In this document: in pieces, positions 1 through 7,887 of the stretch
Position numbering within the stretch: the stretch's first letter is position 1
Layout: each line of letters opens with the position of its first letter
Assembly (NCBI GenBank): GCA_019247305.1
Contig: JAFAPC010000049.1
Span: forward strand, 1 to 64,000
Length of the DNA stretch: 64,000 nucleotides
Origin: Pseudonocardiales bacterium
Lineage (GTDB): Bacteria; Actinomycetota; Actinomycetes; Mycobacteriales; Pseudonocardiaceae
Direction of reading: 5' to 3'
The notes under the pieces: model-generated
What the model was told of the DNA's origin: nothing
Seen by the model: the letters and a program-made list of their open reading frames with translations, nothing else
The model's database searches: none
Position numbers and translations under genes: made by a program

Positions 1-83
1 CATCGCGAGACATCTCCTCCGGCGCAGGCACCCAAAAATCCAACCGCACCAACGACGATCACACCGGGACCGACACACCCTTG

Positions 84-548
84 TCACCAACCGTTACTCA
101 ACCCAAACACACACGAACGCTCAGTACACCGGGTGAATGTTTGCTCACGAGCGCTGCGAGCTTCCGGGGTGTCGCGCTCGTGTTCGCCATAGTCGTAGAG
201 CACTTCCGCACCGTCGGTGTATAGCGTGCGCGAAGCCAGCATGTGCTCGATTCCGAGCTCATCATGAAGACGATCGAGGGCAGGCCGGATGCGCTGCAGC
301 GGTACTCCAGCTCGGCGAACGGCGGCGAGGACATAACCCTCGGCAAGACCGATGAACGGGATGGACGCCCCGCTGTCGAGGGGAACAGTGGTGACGATCG
401 GATCGCCGACTACCGGAGGCCGCCCCGTCGGCACGTTCCGATAGCCACGCGCCCACGCCCGGAACGTCGACACCGGAACGTCGAGGTGACGGGCCGCCTC
501 GGCCGCCGAGTAGAGCGGCACCACAAAACGGTCATCGTCGCTGCTCAT
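84..548 (-). CDS. DUF433/MerR-like helix-turn-helix protein, probably C-terminally truncated
   Basis: The N-terminal part (LYSAAEAARHLDVPVSTFRAW) is a recognisable excisionase/MerR-like winged helix. It is followed by a stretch typical of the actinobacterial DUF433-type antitoxin-like proteins (IPFIGLAEGYVLAAVRRAGV, then LYDYGE). Family members usually continue for a further 80 or so residues with a DUF433 domain; here the similarity stops at about residue 133 and the last 20 residues look unrelated, so the 3' end seems lost or replaced. I start at the ATG at 548 rather than the upstream alternative at 593, because MSSDDD is the natural family start. Such proteins often pair with a PIN-like toxin; no partner is visible before the window edge. 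Family call moderate, truncation inferred. Confidence 0.5.
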   Translation of the reverse strand: MSSDDDRFVVPLYSAAEAARHLDVPVSTFRAWARGYRNVPTGRPPVVGDPIVTTVPLDSGASIPFIGLAEGYVLAAVRRAGVPLQRIRPALDRLHDELGIEHMLASRTLYTDGAEVLYDYGEHERDTPEARSAREQTFTRCTERSCVFGLSNGW

Positions 549-620
549 GACCCTGATTCTGGCACCGCGGACCGACACTTCTGCCAACCCCACGCTGGGC
601 GTTATGGCTGGGATCAGCGA

Positions 621-1847
621 TCAGACCCGGGTTACGGCGACCTCGCGGGCTAGCTGGGCGAGTTCCTGCGACTCCGGGCCGGGGTGGGCTTCTAGCGCGG
701 CGGCCAGGGGCAGCAGCCGTTCCCGGCGGGCGGCCATGGAGGACAGCTCGTTCACCTCGTCGATGGCGTGGCGGGCCAGCGCCAGCCCCTGGGAGTCGCC
801 GGTCCGCACGCTCACCTCGGCGAGCAGCAGCTCAGCCAGGATGCGGCCCCGGCGGTGGGCCTCCTCGTCGTAGGTGCGCACCGCGCTGGTGGCGAACTGC
901 TGAGCGGCCTCCAGCCGGCCCAGGTCCAGCTGGATCTCCGCGGTCGCCAGATCGGCGCTCGCGCGCTCGAACGCATCGCGGGGCTGCCAGCCCTCGTTCG
1001 CCTCGGCCAGGCAGCGATCAGCCTGCTCGGGATTGTTCAGCAGGGCGTAGGCGGTCGCGGAACTGCGGCTCAGCCACGCGGTGAGGGTCGGTAACCGGGG
1101 GTCGTCAGCGCCCAGGCTCCCCGGGGTGGGCGGACCGGGCGGGAACTTGCGCAGCCGCAGCTGCGCGATCTGGAAGAGCGTGAGCGCGTCCTGGGGATGC
1201 CCACTGCGGACCCAGCTCAACCCCGCGTGCCAGCAAGCGTTGGCGATCTCGTAGGAGTCCCGGGCCGCACTGGCCAGTCGCTGGGCGTTGACGAAGCACA
1301 CCGTGCCGTCCGCCCCCTGGTCGTAATAGGCCCAGCCCGCCTCGGTGTACATCTCGGCCAGCGCGGCGGCTAGCAGCATCGTGATCGTCTTGGGTGCCGG
1401 CACCCGCCGCCATTGGGCGTACCTGGTCGCGATCCTGCCGAGCAGCCAAGCCTGCCCCCCGAAGCGTCGCCCCATCTCCCGAAGCCCTTCGGTGGACGCC
1501 CGCACCTCTTCTATCCGCAGCATATCTATCCGCGAGGGCAGCGGCTCCCGCTGCTCGACGTCCGCTGGGGCCGGCTCGCTTTGGAAGAGGTCCACGCCCA
1601 GCCATTTGCGGGATATCCCCAGGCCGTCGGCGATGCGCCCCATGACTCCCACGTCGGACACCCGGCGGCCGTTCATGATCTGGCGCACCTCCGCGGCGGA
1701 GTGAGCGGTCAGGGCCGCGATCCGGCGTGCGCTCACGCCAGCCTGCTCCAGGAGTCGGTAGACCTCGCCGAGGTCCCCGTAGACCAGCGCGGCGCGCACA
1801 TCCTCGCGCCCGAAGAGCTCGGGATCAACAGTCGCCACCGCCCTCAT
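621..1847 (-). CDS. XRE-type regulator with TPR-like C-terminus
   Basis: A 408-residue protein. The first 90 residues hold a helix-turn-helix region (GVSARRIAALTAHSAAEVRQIMNGRR, then GRIADGLGISRKWLG). The rest is alpha-helical and repeat-like, as in the TPR-containing XRE regulators common in Pseudonocardiales. It probably binds DNA and senses a ligand or protein through the TPR part. The ATG at 1847 is preferred over 1907, which would run the frame into a pair of direct repeats. Its own target is not visible. The repeats at 1877-1942 lie directly upstream and could be its operator (inference). It is one of several regulators of this general type in the first 6.3 kb. Confidence 0.8.
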   Translation of the reverse strand: MRAVATVDPELFGREDVRAALVYGDLGEVYRLLEQAGVSARRIAALTAHSAAEVRQIMNGRRVSDVGVMGRIADGLGISRKWLGVDLFQSEPAPADVEQREPLPSRIDMLRIEEVRASTEGLREMGRRFGGQAWLLGRIATRYAQWRRVPAPKTITMLLAAALAEMYTEAGWAYYDQGADGTVCFVNAQRLASAARDSYEIANACWHAGLSWVRSGHPQDALTLFQIAQLRLRKFPPGPPTPGSLGADDPRLPTLTAWLSRSSATAYALLNNPEQADRCLAEANEGWQPRDAFERASADLATAEIQLDLGRLEAAQQFATSAVRTYDEEAHRRGRILAELLLAEVSVRTGDSQGLALARHAIDEVNELSSMAARRERLLPLAAALEAHPGPESQELAQLAREVAVTRV

Positions 1848-1876
1848 GCTAGGCCCCACCCCCGCCCCCGGCCGCA

Positions 1877-1942
1877 GGGTCTCATGGATGCCTGTGCACC
1901 TTCTCAAGCGCCCGCGCCGGGACTCATGGATGCATGTGCACC
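1877..1942. repeat. Pair of 24-bp direct repeats, 42-bp period
   Basis: Copies at 1877-1900 and 1919-1942 share the core CTCATGGATGC followed by a TGTGCACC end and differ at three positions. A second pair with the same 42-bp spacing lies at 40271-40294 and 40313-40336. The first pair sits 30-95 bp upstream of the regulator start at 1847. They are non-coding here and may be operators or a small dispersed repeat family. Confidence 0.75.
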
Positions 1943-1991
1943 TTGTGGGGCGGCGAGGGGAGACGTGTGGGGCGCGGGGTGTCTGGATCGG

Positions 1992-2321
1992 CTAGGGATT
2001 GCGGGGCCAGGCGTGCCAGAACCACTCGGTCAGCTGGTCGCGGAGCAGGCAGACGCTGTCCTCCTCAAGGTCGATCACGCAGCCACCGGTGATCTGCGGG
2101 TCCAGCGTGATCGTCCCGCCGCGCAGGCGTACGACGAGGTCGGTGGCTTGGGCCGGTTGCCGGTGCAGGGCATAGCTGGCGGGGATCACCCGGCGGCGCT
2201 CGCCGGCCTGCGGGGTAAGCGGACATGGGGTCGGTGCACGTGGGGTCGGGGGACGCTGGGTCCCAGGACGCGGGGTCAGGGGATGCTGCGTCGATGATCG
2301 GTCAGCGGGGGTGTCGGACAT
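1992..2321 (-). CDS. Small conserved hypothetical protein
   Basis: A 109-residue protein. The C-terminal 45 residues (VVRLRGGTITLDPQITGGCV onward, ending in a Trp-rich helix) look like an ordered small domain. The first 45 residues are a low-complexity Pro/Thr/Gln repeat, so an internal start is possible. It lies upstream of the XRE/TPR regulator and in the same direction, separated by the repeat pair. I do not recognise a function. Confidence 0.55.
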   Translation of the reverse strand: MSDTPADRSSTQHPLTPRPGTQRPPTPRAPTPCPLTPQAGERRRVIPASYALHRQPAQATDLVVRLRGGTITLDPQITGGCVIDLEEDSVCLLRDQLTEWFWHAWPRNP

Positions 2322-2571
2322 GGCCTCAGGCTGCCCAGCCCCCGTTGGTCACCTCCACGAACACCGTGTGTCACCGGTGGGTCCCCCACCAGACGTTGAT
2401 CAGCTTTTGGGGAGCCGAGTTCGACAGCAGTGCTGTCGGGGGCGGTTTGAGCAGCGCTGATGTCGAATTCTGCCCATAGGGCGCACCGGGGGCACCCACG
2501 ATCGGGGAGTGCGGGGAGTGCTTAGGGCCGGGTGGGATGAGTGCGGGCCGGTGGGGTGTTGGGAGGTGTGG

Positions 2572-3910
2572 GTGGTGCGACGTCCGCAGCCGCGCACGCT
2601 GTTGGAGCGGCTGGTCCAGGAGAGCGATCGCACGCTGGAGGAGACGTGCGAGGACTTCGAGCGCTGTGCTCGGCAACACCAGGAGCGGGACGCGACGCTG
2701 TCGGTGCGGCAGCTCAGTCGGTGGATGGCGGGGACGGTGGGCAGCGCCCAGCCGGCGTCCCGGCGGGTGGCCCAGCGGCTGTGGGGCCATCGTTTCGCCA
2801 GGTTGCTCGGCCGCCGGAGCTCAGCGCCGAACTCGAACCGGCGGGGGAGTGCGTCACCGTCGGGCATGCCGTGTCGCACCAGATGCTTCTGGGGTCTTTT
2901 CAGGAGGAGATGGTGATGGCGGCTGAGGAGTCGGCCCGGTTTGTGCGCCAGACGGGTGCCCCGGTCATCCCTGAAGTGCTCGAACAGCTCGACGCGGACG
3001 TGCGGTGGCTGGCTGGTGAGTATCTGCGCCGCCCGAAGTATGCCGTGTTCCGGCCATTGGTGAGACTGCGCCGGGACGTCTTCGAAATGATCGATCGGCG
3101 TCCTCGGCCCGGGTCGCTGACCGACCTCTACCGGGTGGCCGGTCAGCTCAGCGCTTTGCTCGCGCACGCGAGTTTCGACCTAGGCCAGCCCTATGCCGCA
3201 GACAGTCATGCCCGCACCGCGTGGCTGTGCGCCGACCTGTCCGGCGATGACGCGCTGCGCCCTTACATCCGCGGGGTGCAATGCAATGCTGCATATTGGC
3301 GCGGTGAGTACCGTGAGGCCGTTGAGCTGGCGCGCAGCGAGCAGGACTTCGCCAGCAGCGGAAGTGACCTGTTGCGCGGGGCCAGCCATGAAGCGCGCGC
3401 GTTGGCCGCTATCAGAGATGGCTGCGGAGCTGACCGGGCCCTGGGTGTCGCCGCCGAGGCTCGGGACCGCGTCACCGAAGGCCCCCGTTTCCCGCGGGCG
3501 TCTTCTATTTCGCGCCCGGCAAAGCCGCATATTTTGCCAGCGACGCAAGGCTGTCGCTGGGTGGCGAGACCAACGCCCGGCTGGCTATCGCAGCGGCCCA
3601 GGAGGCATTGCACCTGCTGGGTGGCGCCCCAGAGGAGGAATACTCGGTGGAACTTACCGCCACCGCCCAACTCGATCTCGTTGCCGCGCACCTGGCCCTG
3701 CAGGATCTGGATGGGGCGAACGCCCATGCCCAGACGGTCCTGCAACTACCCAGCGAGAACCGCACTGTGCCCATCATGGGCCGGATAGCAGGAATCGACC
3801 AGGCACTCGCCGGTGCGACATTCGCCAATACCACCCTGGCCAGCGACCTGCGCGAACAGATCGCCGTGTTCAACGCCTATCCCGCCGCTCGCGAACTCCC
3901 CGCCCCGTAA
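2572..3910 (+). pseudogene. XRE/TPR-like regulator broken by two frame changes
   Basis: Three consecutive reading frames together make one regulator of about 445 residues. Frame 1 from GTG 2572/2575 gives the N-terminus (RTLLERLVQESDRTLEETCE, an HTH-like region). Near 2805-2815 the coding signal moves to frame 3 (ELSAELEPAGE, TPR-like helices such as YRVAGQLSALLAHASFDLGQ). Near 3485-3500 it moves to frame 2 (AGVFYFAPGKAAYFASDARL) and runs to the stop at 3910. Both shifts equal loss of one base; the second lies among short C, T and G runs. A GGGAGG ribosome site precedes the GTG. The HprK-like gene follows 62 bp downstream and may be its partner. Either a real pseudogene or two sequencing indels. 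Confidence 0.75.
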
Positions 3911-3972
3911 GGACACTCCTGCGCCCTACCACGTCACCATCTGCGAGCCGGATCAGACCAGGTCAGGACTCA

Positions 3973-4971
3973 ATGTCACTGAGCATGAGGGGGGAGCCGA
4001 GCTGCGAGGAGACGTTCTCCTTCTACGGCCGGCTGGACCTGTGTCTGCGCGGCCCCGCCGCGTTCGCTGCCGAGGTGGCGGAATACTTCTGGCCCCAGGT
4101 CCGCCCGGCGGTTCCTGACCCAGGGGCGATCATGATTGAGGTGCTGGTCGGCGGCATGACCACCAGGGCGCTCGCCGCGTTGCCCCGCCGGCCCGTCCCG
4201 CTGTACCGCTCCCCGGATGGGGCCATTCCCGACTGGAACGACGGCATTGGATACACGGCCCCCTGGGGAGTGGACCAGTTGATCGTCAACCCCCACACCG
4301 GCAGCCAGATCGTCGTAACAGGCCGTCACATGCGGGTGCTGAACCCGCGCCTCGACCTGGGTATTCGGGACGCCATTCGCGTGATCAAGCAGTTGGTGAC
4401 GACCACGTTGGAGGCTGAGGGCGCCGTCGTTATGCACGCAGCCGCGTTTGCGCTCGACGGTGGTGCGGTCGCGCTGGTCGGCGGCAAGGGAGCGGGCAAG
4501 ACCACCACCGTGCTCGCGGCCGTCGCCAGTGGCGCCACGCTGATCAGCAACGACCGGCTGTACGCGTGGCCGAGCGGTAGCCAGACCACGGTGGTGGGGT
4601 GGACAGATCCGATACGCGTGATCGGTGCCGCACCGGAGGCGCCGAAGCGGGTGATTCCGCTGATCCAGTATGCCCATGGTGACCGAAGGCAGGTGATCGA
4701 GCAGCCGTTGCCGCTGGCTGCGGTCGTTGTGCCCGACGTGCATCCCGGCCCCTGCCGACTCGCCTGCGTCGAGCTCGACGACGCCAGCGGGGACGCTGCC
4801 CTCCGCGCGGAGGTCTTGCCGCAACGGGTGCGTTGGCTGGGTCTGGAACCCGATCCTCGCCCGCCCGCTGCCTCCCCGACAGCACCGCGCTACCTGCGCC
4901 TCTCCTACGCCTATCAGGACGCCCACCTGGCCGCCACGACGCTGCGCGCCAAGCTACGCGACCCGCGCTAG
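3973..4971 (+). CDS. HprK-like P-loop serine kinase family protein
   Basis: A 332-residue protein. A Walker A loop lies in ALVGGKGAGKTTTVLAAV, preceded by a His-containing strand (VMHAAAFALDGG) and followed by LISNDRLYAW. This is the arrangement of the HPr kinase/phosphorylase C-terminal fold and its many non-PTS relatives. The N-terminal 150 residues are a mixed domain of unknown role. No PTS genes are nearby, so a PTS function is unlikely. HprK-like proteins also occur in peptide-modification clusters, but no precursor is seen here. It follows the broken regulator gene in the same direction. ATG 3973 is used; ATG 3985 is an alternative. The P-loop is certain, the substrate unknown. Confidence 0.75.
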   Translation: MSLSMRGEPSCEETFSFYGRLDLCLRGPAAFAAEVAEYFWPQVRPAVPDPGAIMIEVLVGGMTTRALAALPRRPVPLYRSPDGAIPDWNDGIGYTAPWGVDQLIVNPHTGSQIVVTGRHMRVLNPRLDLGIRDAIRVIKQLVTTTLEAEGAVVMHAAAFALDGGAVALVGGKGAGKTTTVLAAVASGATLISNDRLYAWPSGSQTTVVGWTDPIRVIGAAPEAPKRVIPLIQYAHGDRRQVIEQPLPLAAVVVPDVHPGPCRLACVELDDASGDAALRAEVLPQRVRWLGLEPDPRPPAASPTAPRYLRLSYAYQDAHLAATTLRAKLRDPR

Positions 4972-5018
4972 CCCGCACCGTGCGGCCGCCGATCTGGGCG
5001 ACAGGGAGTGGGAGAGGG

Positions 5019-6251
5019 CTACTCCTCGAGACGGGCTGGGATGGCCTGCAGACGTTGGGCGAGTTCGCGCAGTCGCTCTGACGGACGCCCACGGATCAGC
5101 AGTTCCCCGACGAGCACCCGGGGCAGTCGGTGCAGCGCGGCCCACTCCGGGGTGGCCTGCTCCAGCGTCAGCAGCGTCGATTCCGCGGCTTGGGGGCGGC
5201 CTAGGCGCAACTGGGTGTGCGCTACGTCGACTAGGTGCCGAGACTGGGCATACAGCGGCAGAGCCGAGTCGCGCGGCATCCGCCGGGCCGCCTTCGCGGC
5301 CGCCACGTAGTCCCCGGTGATCACGGCACAGTCGGTGGTCTGCATCACTAGGGTGTTCGGACCGAAGATCACTTCGTAGTCGTTGCGTTCCCTGTCGGAT
5401 TGTCGCACTGCGGCGGCCGCCTCGGTCAGCAGGTCGCTCGCTACCCCGGAGCGCCCCTGCCGAGCTACTGCCGTGGCGCCTCGCAGGAGCAGGCCGCCAT
5501 ACACCGACCAGTGCGCCGTGCTGGCTTGCCCGGTGGGTTCCAGCTGCTGGGCGGTGGTCATCGCGACCCGCTCGGCGTCACGGTAGCGATTTTGGTTGAA
5601 GAGCACGAAACACAAGCCGTCGCGTGCTGAGGCCAGGCGCAGCGGATCGAGCGCCCCGGCGGCCAGGCGCAGCGCTTCGCGGGCCGCGACGTGACCGAGA
5701 TCAGCCTCACCGAACCGCACTAGGGTGCCCGCCGTAATCTGGTGAACCTGCGTGGTGAGGTCGGCAGCGCGTCCGGCCTCGGCCGCGGTGGCTGCGTGCG
5801 TCGCCGCGCGGGCGTCGGCGAGTAAGCGCGGCAGCAGCGTCGCCAGGGTGGCGTACTGGGCCGTCCGATAGATCCCCCAGGCGTAGATCACGGTCCGGGC
5901 TAGCTCGGTCAGATCGGGGGCGTCCGCGTCGTCCAGCTCGCCGAGGATGTCCTCCACGCTGGTGAGCGCATCCCGGATGGCCACGATCTGGAGTTTGTCC
6001 TGCCCTGCGGCAGCGGCCGATCGGGTGGGACCCAGTAGGACGGCGATGTCGACGCCCAATGCCCGAGAGATCCGAAATAGGCTCCGGAGCGAGGCGGTCT
6101 GCCGCTGGCCCTGCTCCAGCTTGCGGATCAGATCGGTGGACACATCAGCGGTGGCCGCTACATCGTCCTGCGTCATCACCACCTCGTCGCGCAGTCGCCT
6201 GATCCGCTGACCGATGGTCAACTTGGCCCAATCGTCGTTCGTGCCCGACAC
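5019..6251 (-). CDS. XRE-family helix-turn-helix regulator with TPR-like C-terminus
   Basis: A 410-residue protein. Residues about 13-70 form a classic Cro/CI-type HTH (IGQRIRRLRDEVVMTQDDVA, then VSTDLIRKLEQGQRQTAS). The remaining 330 residues are helical and repeat-like (for example DLGHVAAREALRLAAGALDP), as in the actinobacterial XRE-TPR regulators. It converges with the HprK-like gene, leaving 47 bp between the stops. Its target genes are not evident; the upstream 190 bp to the toxin-antitoxin locus shows nothing I can name. Confidence 0.85.
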   Translation of the reverse strand: MSGTNDDWAKLTIGQRIRRLRDEVVMTQDDVAATADVSTDLIRKLEQGQRQTASLRSLFRISRALGVDIAVLLGPTRSAAAAGQDKLQIVAIRDALTSVEDILGELDDADAPDLTELARTVIYAWGIYRTAQYATLATLLPRLLADARAATHAATAAEAGRAADLTTQVHQITAGTLVRFGEADLGHVAAREALRLAAGALDPLRLASARDGLCFVLFNQNRYRDAERVAMTTAQQLEPTGQASTAHWSVYGGLLLRGATAVARQGRSGVASDLLTEAAAAVRQSDRERNDYEVIFGPNTLVMQTTDCAVITGDYVAAAKAARRMPRDSALPLYAQSRHLVDVAHTQLRLGRPQAAESTLLTLEQATPEWAALHRLPRVLVGELLIRGRPSERLRELAQRLQAIPARLEE

Positions 6252-6441
6252 GACAGCCCCTTTCGGCGTGGAGGTGAACTCAGGTTACTGCGCATCCACC
6301 CCAGGTGATCACAGTGGCCTCGCGTTCTCGCCGCACAAGGTCAAGCGAAGCAGTGCCCTGGTGGCCATGATCGGCCGCCCCACACCCTTTGGCCTGTTTG
6401 CGGGGGTGGCCCCGGTGGCATGCGGGTGGTCGCCAGGTTCG

Positions 6442-6666
6442 CTATCCATGGTCGTAGAGGTGACCGAAATTCGGCTCAATCCAGAGGATGTGATACACGT
6501 CCCGCACGCGGACACCTGCCATCGGCAGCTTGCCGCTGTACCGCAGGACGAGGAATTGCTCAGCGTCTTCGAATCCTGTGGGCATGGGTGCTCGAATCTG
6601 GTATCTCGGGATGTTTTCTGAACCCAATCCGTGTCGGGGAGCCATGATGATCTCGCGCCATGTCAT
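6442..6666 (-). CDS. Second half of a split Panacea-linked toxin candidate
   Basis: A 74-residue frame starting MTWREIIMAPRHGLGSENIP and containing LVLRYSGKLPMAGVRVRDVY with a final LYDHG. I recognise the Arg-His-Gly-Leu-Gly and Arg-x-Arg-Asp-x(3)-x-Leu pattern as the C-terminal half of a toxin-like family found beside DUF4065 genes. Its ATG overlaps the TGA of the preceding frame in an ATGA, so it may be translated by termination-reinitiation. Alternatively a one-base deletion split a single gene of about 139 residues. The family assignment is from memory and moderate. Confidence 0.55.
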   Translation of the reverse strand: MTWREIIMAPRHGLGSENIPRYQIRAPMPTGFEDAEQFLVLRYSGKLPMAGVRVRDVYHILWIEPNFGHLYDHG

Positions 6667-6860
6667 GTTCGCACGATTTGCAGCGCCATCGCGAAGTCAG
6701 CGCGCTTGCTCTCGTCCCGCAGACTGCGAACGTCGAAGTCAGGATGAAGGTGGCGCAGGCAGAACTTGGGAGTCTGTTGATCGTAGTCCACCTGCTCGGG
6801 GGGTCGAATCAGCTCGGCGGAACTGCGGGGAGCCGGCCGCTGGCCTCGGTTCTTCGCCAT
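6663..6860 (-). CDS. First half of a split Panacea-linked toxin candidate
   Basis: A 65-residue frame (PKFCLRHLHPDFDVRSLRDE and FAMALQIVRT) starting 5 bp after the stop of the DUF4065 gene, so it is cotranscribed. Its content matches the N-terminal half of a toxin-like family whose C-terminal half is encoded immediately downstream in the -1 frame. A single missing base at about 6664-6670, or -1 slippage, would join the two into one protein. As it stands the toxin may be inactive, split into two chains, or frameshift-controlled. Confidence 0.5.
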   Translation of the reverse strand: MAKNRGQRPAPRSSAELIRPPEQVDYDQQTPKFCLRHLHPDFDVRSLRDESKRADFAMALQIVRT

Positions 6861-6865
6861 CCGGA

Positions 6866-7327
6866 TTAAACGGGCTCGCTAATCTGCTGGAAGAAGTTCA
6901 GCATATCTTGCTGGGGGATCTCCAGGTTCTTCTCGCGGGGCTTGAAGTTCGCCTTCCACGGAGCCTCGTCATGGGCCATGTTGCGAAGCCGCCATGCGGC
7001 GAATTCACCGTAGGTATTCCAGATAAGAATCAGGAGGTCCGTGGCTTCTGCATCAATCTGATCCCACATGAACGTGTCACTGTCTGGAAGGCGGATATCG
7101 GACGAGCCGAAATCCTTGAACGCCCGGTAGACCTCGGGCACCACGGGGCCATGGGACCACGCTTCGATTGTCTCGCGGAACAGGGGCTTACCGGTGCGTG
7201 CGAGATGATGTCCCTGCGCATAGTACAGCAGTTTCTGCAGTTTCAGGTTTGACAGGTCAGCGTCCTCGGCTTCAGCCCAGGCGATAAACCACTTGGCAAC
7301 GGTCATCGCCTGGTAGCTAGCGCTCAT
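6866..7327 (-). CDS. Panacea (DUF4065/SocA-like) antitoxin
   Basis: A 153-residue protein with the hallmark Panacea core: LKLQKLLYYAQGHHLARTG, then EAWSHGPVVPEVYRAFKDFG. DUF4065 proteins are antitoxins, or proteolytic-adaptor-like proteins such as SocA, that neutralise many unrelated toxins encoded next door. The start at 7327 has an AGGGAGG site about six bases upstream, so I reject the longer start at 7348. The gene precedes the split toxin candidate with a 5-bp gap, a normal antitoxin-first order. Family call strong; the identity of the toxin is less certain. Confidence 0.88.
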   Translation of the reverse strand: MSASYQAMTVAKWFIAWAEAEDADLSNLKLQKLLYYAQGHHLARTGKPLFRETIEAWSHGPVVPEVYRAFKDFGSSDIRLPDSDTFMWDQIDAEATDLLILIWNTYGEFAAWRLRNMAHDEAPWKANFKPREKNLEIPQQDMLNFFQQISEPV

Positions 7328-7746
7328 GGTCGCCTCCCTAGCAGCCAAGCCGCCACCTCAGCCAGCATGAAAGGCCACTGGTACGTGTCCCTGCGGGCAC
7401 TACCTCAGCAGCCCATCCACAGCACTCGGGCCTTGCACATGTCGACACCGGAACTCCCCGACTTCATCCACACCATCGCAGATATTGGCCTCGTTGTTGC
7501 ATCGGCAGACAGAGTCGAGTCTGTTCTCACCCGAACGGAGGACAGGAGCATGCCGAGCTGACCGACCACGCGGACCGGACAGCGAACGCGCATGCGCCTC
7601 GCCTGGCTCGACAAGCCGCGATCACCTGGCGAGCCCGGAGGTTGCCGAATCCGGAAGGAACGGACGGCGCTCGATTGAACCACCTGATCGGCGTCGGAAG
7701 TACGGGATCGGGTGTTCAGGTGACCAAGGTCGGAGCGCGGGAGCGG
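7328..7746. other. Intergenic stretch without convincing gene
   Basis: About 420 bp between the Panacea gene and the end of the GTPase operon. Short frames on both strands lack family features and ribosome sites. The only structure I see is a weak inverted repeat CACCTGA/TCAGGTG around 7682-7723, just past the operon end. It could act in transcription termination but has no T tract. Confidence 0.5.
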
Positions 7747-7887
7747 CTACACCCCCAGAAAGTGACGGATCTGGGTTAGCACCGCGGGCTGGGTGATCCA
7801 CCATACTGCCTCGGCGAGGGCCCCGATCAGCACCAGGACCAGCACGATCCGGAACAGCAGGTAGTGCGGGGGCACCGGAGGCCTCAC
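7747..7887 (-). CDS. 46-residue single-pass membrane peptide ending the GTPase operon
   Basis: The GTG at 7887 overlaps the TGA of the membrane GTPase gene (GTGA), giving a 46-residue peptide with one strongly hydrophobic helix (RIVLVLVLIGALAEAVWWI). It is short, but the tight translational coupling and clean membrane segment support it as the last gene of the operon. It is probably an accessory subunit of the membrane GTPase. A longer upstream reading of this frame only shadows the GTPase gene. Confidence 0.6.
   Translation of the reverse strand: MRPPVPPHYLLFRIVLVLVLIGALAEAVWWITQPAVLTQIRHFLGV

Noticed and set aside
1-83. Possible start of a minus-strand gene running out of the window (ATG at 3-1 after GGAGGAG)
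   Set aside because: Only a few codons are visible and no family can be recognised.
7367-7561. 64-residue plus-strand frame between the Panacea gene and the GTPase operon
   Set aside because: No ribosome site, no domain-like composition and a minus-strand frame of similar quality overlaps it.
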